A stretch of 9,197 nucleotides of DNA, taken from the NCBI GenBank assembly GCA_030672115.1, contig DAOVGZ010000036.1:1-9197 (forward strand), read 5' to 3'. Shown piece after piece: positions 7,501 through 9,197 of this stretch (the stretch's first letter is position 1; each line of letters opens with the position of its first letter). This DNA comes from a bacterium (GTDB taxonomy: Bacteria > Babelota > Babeliae > Babelales > Vermiphilaceae). The translations under genes were made by a program, and so were the position numbers. Under the pieces are notes generated by a model, which searched no databases, was not told the DNA's origin, and saw nothing but the letters and a program-made list of their open reading frames with translations.

Positions 7501-7533
7501 AGAGGAGACTAGTGTTAGTCTCCTCTTTCTTTT
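7501..7533 (+). terminator. Strong Rho-independent terminator, unit 1
   Basis: AGAGGAGACTA (7501-7511) and TAGTCTCCTCT (7516-7526) form a perfect 11-bp stem with a GTGT loop, followed by a T-rich run. It separates the LRR gene from the convergent small gene and is repeated in unit 2. Confidence 0.85.
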
Positions 7534-7545
7534 ATTGAAATAATA

Positions 7546-7752
7546 TTATGCACGTCTGACATATTCCCATACAATTTCACCTTTACAGTTTCGGCATGGA
7601 GGGAAACGTTTTCCTTTAGAAAGTGGTATTTCACGTTGATTTTCGCTTTAACAACTTTCTTTTACGGTACAGTTTTTATCTTTTAAGCGATAAACTCCCG
7701 ATTCTGGACAAATTTCACCAACTTTAAATGTATCACCTCTTCTGTTGATCAT
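7546..7752 (-). pseudogene. Small cysteine-rich (zinc-ribbon-like) protein, broken copy
   Basis: On the minus strand, ATG at 7752 with AAGGA 8 bases upstream opens a 68-codon gene interrupted by TAA at codon 35 (7650-7648). The first half reads MINRRGDTFKVGEICPESGV and continues through a further Cys pair (C28, C34). The second half reads SENQREIPLSKGKRFPPCRN and ends CKGEIVWEYVRRA. The second half has a CxxC (PPCRNC) and is almost identical to the intact copy at 9078-9197, where the stop position is His (CAT). The layout of a short GDxFxxGEICPxSGxY start followed by xLxKGxRFPPC recalls YjzC-like small proteins. Four or more Cys suggest metal binding, but no function is known to me. A 34-residue N-terminal peptide could still be translated. 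Confidence 0.72.
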
Positions 7753-7784
7753 TTTTTATTTCCTTATAAAAGGGTGATAATTAT

Positions 7785-7814
7785 TGTATAATCCAACAGA
7801 AACTTTGCCTGCAA
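7785..7814 (-). promoter_or_regulatory. Possible promoter of the small minus-strand gene
   Basis: On the minus strand TTGCAG (7814-7809) and TATACA (7790-7785) are 18 bases apart, about 33 bases before the ATG at 7752. The -35 lies inside the duplicated rlmN fragment, so the duplication junction may have created or retained it. The consensus match is modest. Confidence 0.28.
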
Positions 7815-7949
7815 AAGCATCATCAGAAGAAGGATATAAACAATTTTGTATGATATTTGCAAAAAAAAGGAATTTTCACTTCGGTTCGTCGTAGCAAAGG
7901 GCTAGATGTTGATGGTGGTTGTGGGCAATTTGCTTTAAAAAAACAATAA
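7787..7949 (+). pseudogene. Duplicated 3' fragment of rlmN
   Basis: This stretch matches the last 162 bases of rlmN (6815-6976), including the catalytic-Cys region and the stop codon. It has no start and carries an extra base near 7831-7840 that breaks the frame. The first 76 bases have diverged by about 15%, while 7863-7949 differs at only two of 87 positions. It is not a functional methyltransferase and marks the left edge of duplication unit 2. Confidence 0.9.
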
Positions 7950-7958
7950 TAGTATTTG
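7930..7958 (+). promoter_or_regulatory. Possible promoter inside the rlmN fragment, unit 2
   Basis: TTGCTT (7930-7935) and TATTTG (7953-7958) are 17 bases apart and mirror the pair in unit 1. Transcription would start about 20 bases before ATG 7982. This is the only candidate I see for a promoter carried along with the cassette; the -10 match is poor. Confidence 0.24.
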
Positions 7959-7981
7959 AGTCATAAATAAGGTTTTGCATC

Positions 7982-8146
7982 ATGATAAAAAGCGTTCGTT
8001 TCAAAAATATTGTCATTTTTTCAATGTCGATTTTTCCTTTTTTTGGCTCTTCTGCTTTTGGTATGAAAAGGTTTTTCAATTTGTTTTGTTGTTGCGGTTT
8101 TAAAAAAAAAAAAATCCAGAAAATATTTAAGGTGTGTAAAAATTAA
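7982..8146 (+). CDS. Signal-peptide leader of the F-box/LRR protein (frame-separated)
   Basis: The ATG at 7982 has AAGG upstream at good spacing, in the same context (GGTTTTGCATC before ATG) as unit 1. It encodes MIKSVRFKNIVIFSMSIFPF followed by FGSSAFG, a basic start, a hydrophobic core and a likely signal peptidase I site after residue 27. A Cys-rich patch (LFCCCGF) and a poly-Lys run from a 13-A tract follow. As written the frame ends at TAA 8144-8146 after 54 residues. The frame that continues into the F-box is open from 8067 and lacks any ATG, GTG or TTG before 8166. Removing one A from the tract joins the two and gives one protein of about 353 residues. I therefore read this as the 5' part of the next entry and not as a separate peptide gene. 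Confidence 0.65.
   Translation: MIKSVRFKNIVIFSMSIFPFFGSSAFGMKRFFNLFCCCGFKKKKIQKIFKVCKN
8102..8114 (+). other. 13-A homopolymer at the frame junction
   Basis: Thirteen consecutive A separate the signal-peptide frame from the F-box frame. Twelve A (or fifteen) would fuse them. Tracts of this length are prone to replication slippage and to RNA polymerase slippage. A sequencing or assembly error is also possible. Confidence 0.7.
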
Positions 8147-8165
8147 TGAGCTTCCTTATGATTGC

Positions 8166-9044
8166 ATGACTGAAGTCATTAGCTTTTTAAAGCAAAAAGA
8201 GGCTTTAGGTTTGCGTTCAGTTAATCGTTTTTTTGCAAAATTGGTTTATAGAAGTCCAACCGTAAAAAAAAACATGATATTTAGGAAGGGGAAAGCATTT
8301 GAATCTTTTTCTAAACGTGTTTTGCCTCAGAATATTTCATTTTTATTAAACTTGCAAAAGCTTAGTATTGAATTAAAGAAAGCTTATTGGGGTAAAAGAA
8401 TGAAAAAAATTAATTTTCCATCAAAATTAAAAGACTTAAGTGTTAAGGAATATAATGGCTACTTATGGAAAGAAGATGTTTTACCACCATTGTTGAAGAA
8501 GTTAGAAGTTTCTAATTGTAAATATTTTGGATTCAACAAAAAAGTTGTTTTCCCATCATTGTTGAAGGAATTAAAAGTTTCTAATTGTAAATATTTTGGA
8601 TCAAAAGAGGTTGTTTTTCCTCCATTGGTGAAGAAGTTAGAAGTTTCTAATTGTAAAGAATTTGGATTAAAAAAAGTTGTTTTTTCACCATTGGTGGAGA
8701 AGTTAGAAGTTTCTAATTGTTATTATTTTGGATTCAACAAAGAAGATGTTTTACCTCCATTGTTGAAGGAGTTAAAAGTTTCTGGTTGTTGTTGTTTTGG
8801 ATTCTACAAAGTTGTTTCACCTGCATTGTTGAAGGAGTTAGAAGTTTCTAATTGTTTTTATTTTGGAAGGAGTACAATTTGTATTTCAAAAGATTTAGAA
8901 GATTTAAGAGTTAAATTGTGTGATGATTTTAATGAAAAGCAATTTTTGAAAAATTGGAAAAATGGGAAGTTTCCAAATCTACAAACATATAATAACAGAA
9001 CTTTGCAAAAGTGGAAAAAATTAATAAAAGAAAGAGGAGACTAG
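8166..9044 (+). CDS. F-box and leucine-rich-repeat protein, probable secreted effector (main frame)
   Basis: From ATG 8166 the frame gives 292 residues, but the domain begins upstream: the in-frame codons before it read NELPYDC. Together, ELPYDCMTEVISFL followed by EALGLRSVNRFFAKLV matches the F-box pattern LPxDxxxEIxxFL...(L)xLRxVxRxFxxL. F-box proteins recruit substrates to the eukaryotic SCF ubiquitin ligase through Skp1. Residues 104-237 are six tandem repeats of 22-23 residues, with a seventh degenerate repeat. The consensus is VxPPLLKxLxVSNCxxFGxxK, an LRR-like pattern with a regularly placed Cys as in F-box/LRR proteins. The end (FLKNWKNGKFPNLQTYNNRT) is shared with unit 1. There is no ribosome site before 8166, so the true product probably starts at 7982 through the A tract. 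The TAG stop lies within the terminator stem. If exported, it could act on a eukaryotic host; that role is inference. Confidence 0.8.
   Translation: MTEVISFLKQKEALGLRSVNRFFAKLVYRSPTVKKNMIFRKGKAFESFSKRVLPQNISFLLNLQKLSIELKKAYWGKRMKKINFPSKLKDLSVKEYNGYLWKEDVLPPLLKKLEVSNCKYFGFNKKVVFPSLLKELKVSNCKYFGSKEVVFPPLVKKLEVSNCKEFGLKKVVFSPLVEKLEVSNCYYFGFNKEDVLPPLLKELKVSGCCCFGFYKVVSPALLKELEVSNCFYFGRSTICISKDLEDLRVKLCDDFNEKQFLKNWKNGKFPNLQTYNNRTLQKWKKLIKERGD
8475..8876 (+). repeat. Tandem 66/69-base coding repeats (six LRR-like units)
   Basis: The units start at 8475, 8544, 8610, 8676, 8745 and 8811. Each contains a near-identical core around TTGAAGGAGTTAGAAGTTTC followed by TAATTGT and a TTTTGG block. High DNA similarity and in-frame unit lengths point to expansion by unequal recombination or slippage. 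Units 1 and 5 (DVLPPLL) and units 2 and 3 (VVFP) are the most alike at their starts. Confidence 0.9.
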
Positions 9045-9068
9045 TGTTAGTCTCCTCTTTCTTTTATT
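9023..9068. terminator. 21-bp perfect hairpin terminator, unit 2
   Basis: The arms 9023-9043 and 9048-9068 are perfectly complementary over 21 bases with a GTGT loop. The outer part is A-rich on the left and T-rich on the right, so it can terminate both the LRR gene and the convergent small gene. The LRR stop codon TAG (9042-9044) lies at the top of the stem. Confidence 0.88.
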
Positions 9069-9077
9069 GAAATAATA

Positions 9078-9197
9078 TTATGCACGTCTGACATATTTCC
9101 ATACAACTTCACCTTTACAGTTTCGGCATGGAGGGAAACGTTTCCCTTTAGTAAGTGGTATTTCACGTTGATTTTCGCTATGACAACCTTCTCTTCC
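9078..9197 (-). CDS. Small cysteine-rich (zinc-ribbon-like) protein, unit 2 copy (partial)
   Basis: The last 39 codons and the TAA stop are inside the window; the start lies beyond position 9197. It reads GREGCHSENQREIPLTKGKR, then FPPCRNCKGEVVWKYVRRA. It is open at the position where the unit 1 copy has a stop (CAT for His instead of TAA). PPCRNC supplies one CxxC, and GCHS is a possible second part of a metal site together with Cys seen in the unit 1 N-terminal half. The protein should be about 68 residues and cytosolic, with no signal peptide expected from the unit 1 N-terminus. It converges on the F-box/LRR gene with only the hairpin between them, an arrangement kept in both units. Function unknown. 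Confidence 0.68.
   Translation of the reverse strand, partial: GREGCHSENQREIPLTKGKRFPPCRNCKGEVVWKYVRRA

Larger units (their letters stand above)
6815..7786. repeat. Tandem segmental duplication, unit 1
   Basis: The unit of about 970 bases runs from inside rlmN, through the degraded LRR gene and its terminator, to upstream of the small minus-strand gene. It is followed directly by a second unit in the same order and orientation. Base comparison by eye shows 6890-6976 and 7863-7949 identical at 85 of 87 positions, and 7501-7665 and 9033-9197 about 95% identical. The middle (LRR bodies) has diverged in length. Confidence 0.85.
7787..9197. repeat. Tandem segmental duplication, unit 2 (continues past window)
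   Basis: The order is the same as in unit 1: rlmN 3' end, signal-peptide/LRR gene, hairpin terminator, convergent small Cys-rich gene. It is longer than unit 1 because its LRR gene keeps the F-box and more repeats. The small gene is cut by the window end, so the right edge is not visible. A third unit could follow. Confidence 0.82.

Noticed and set aside
8475..8876. CRISPR-like array of regularly spaced DNA repeats
   Set aside because: The units are 66 or 69 bases, in frame, without unique spacers, and encode an LRR-like protein.

Overview
The window is strongly A+T-rich, uses the standard stop codons and has compact gene spacing. It encodes a Sec-signal-bearing F-box/leucine-rich-repeat protein, a eukaryote-like domain combination. 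This suggests a host-associated or intracellular bacterium. An amoeba-associated lineage such as Dependentiae (TM6/Babela-like) fits, but this is inference from style and content, not a phylogenetic placement.

Positions 1-6976 are ordinary chromosome. The tail of an arfB-like ribosome-rescue gene (+) runs into an MFS transporter (-). Divergent from the transporter are two adjacent paralogous genes (1534-2172 and 2228-2857), each with two copies of an uncharacterised domain of about 95 residues. A Nudix hydrolase (-) converges on them. A three-gene ABC-2 exporter operon (3552-5903) follows, and rlmN (5927-6976), the 23S rRNA/tRNA adenine C2 methyltransferase, follows closely.

Positions 6815-9197 are accessory and built as a tandem segmental duplication. 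Each unit contains the 3' end of rlmN, then a + strand gene with a Sec signal peptide and LRR-like repeats, then a strong hairpin terminator, then a small - strand cysteine-rich (zinc-ribbon-like) gene. Unit 1 (about 6815-7786) is decayed. Its LRR gene has lost most of the F-box region and carries TGA codons at two Cys positions plus a frameshift, and its small gene has an in-frame TAA. Unit 2 (7787 to beyond the window end) has the better copy. Its signal-peptide leader (7982-8146) is separated from the F-box/LRR body (open from 8067, ATG at 8166, ending 9044) only by a 13-A tract. Losing one A would give one continuous protein of about 353 residues.

The most interesting object is this candidate secreted F-box/LRR effector. 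Its reading frame depends on a poly(A) tract, and it sits in an amplifying cassette whose left edge is the tail of rlmN.
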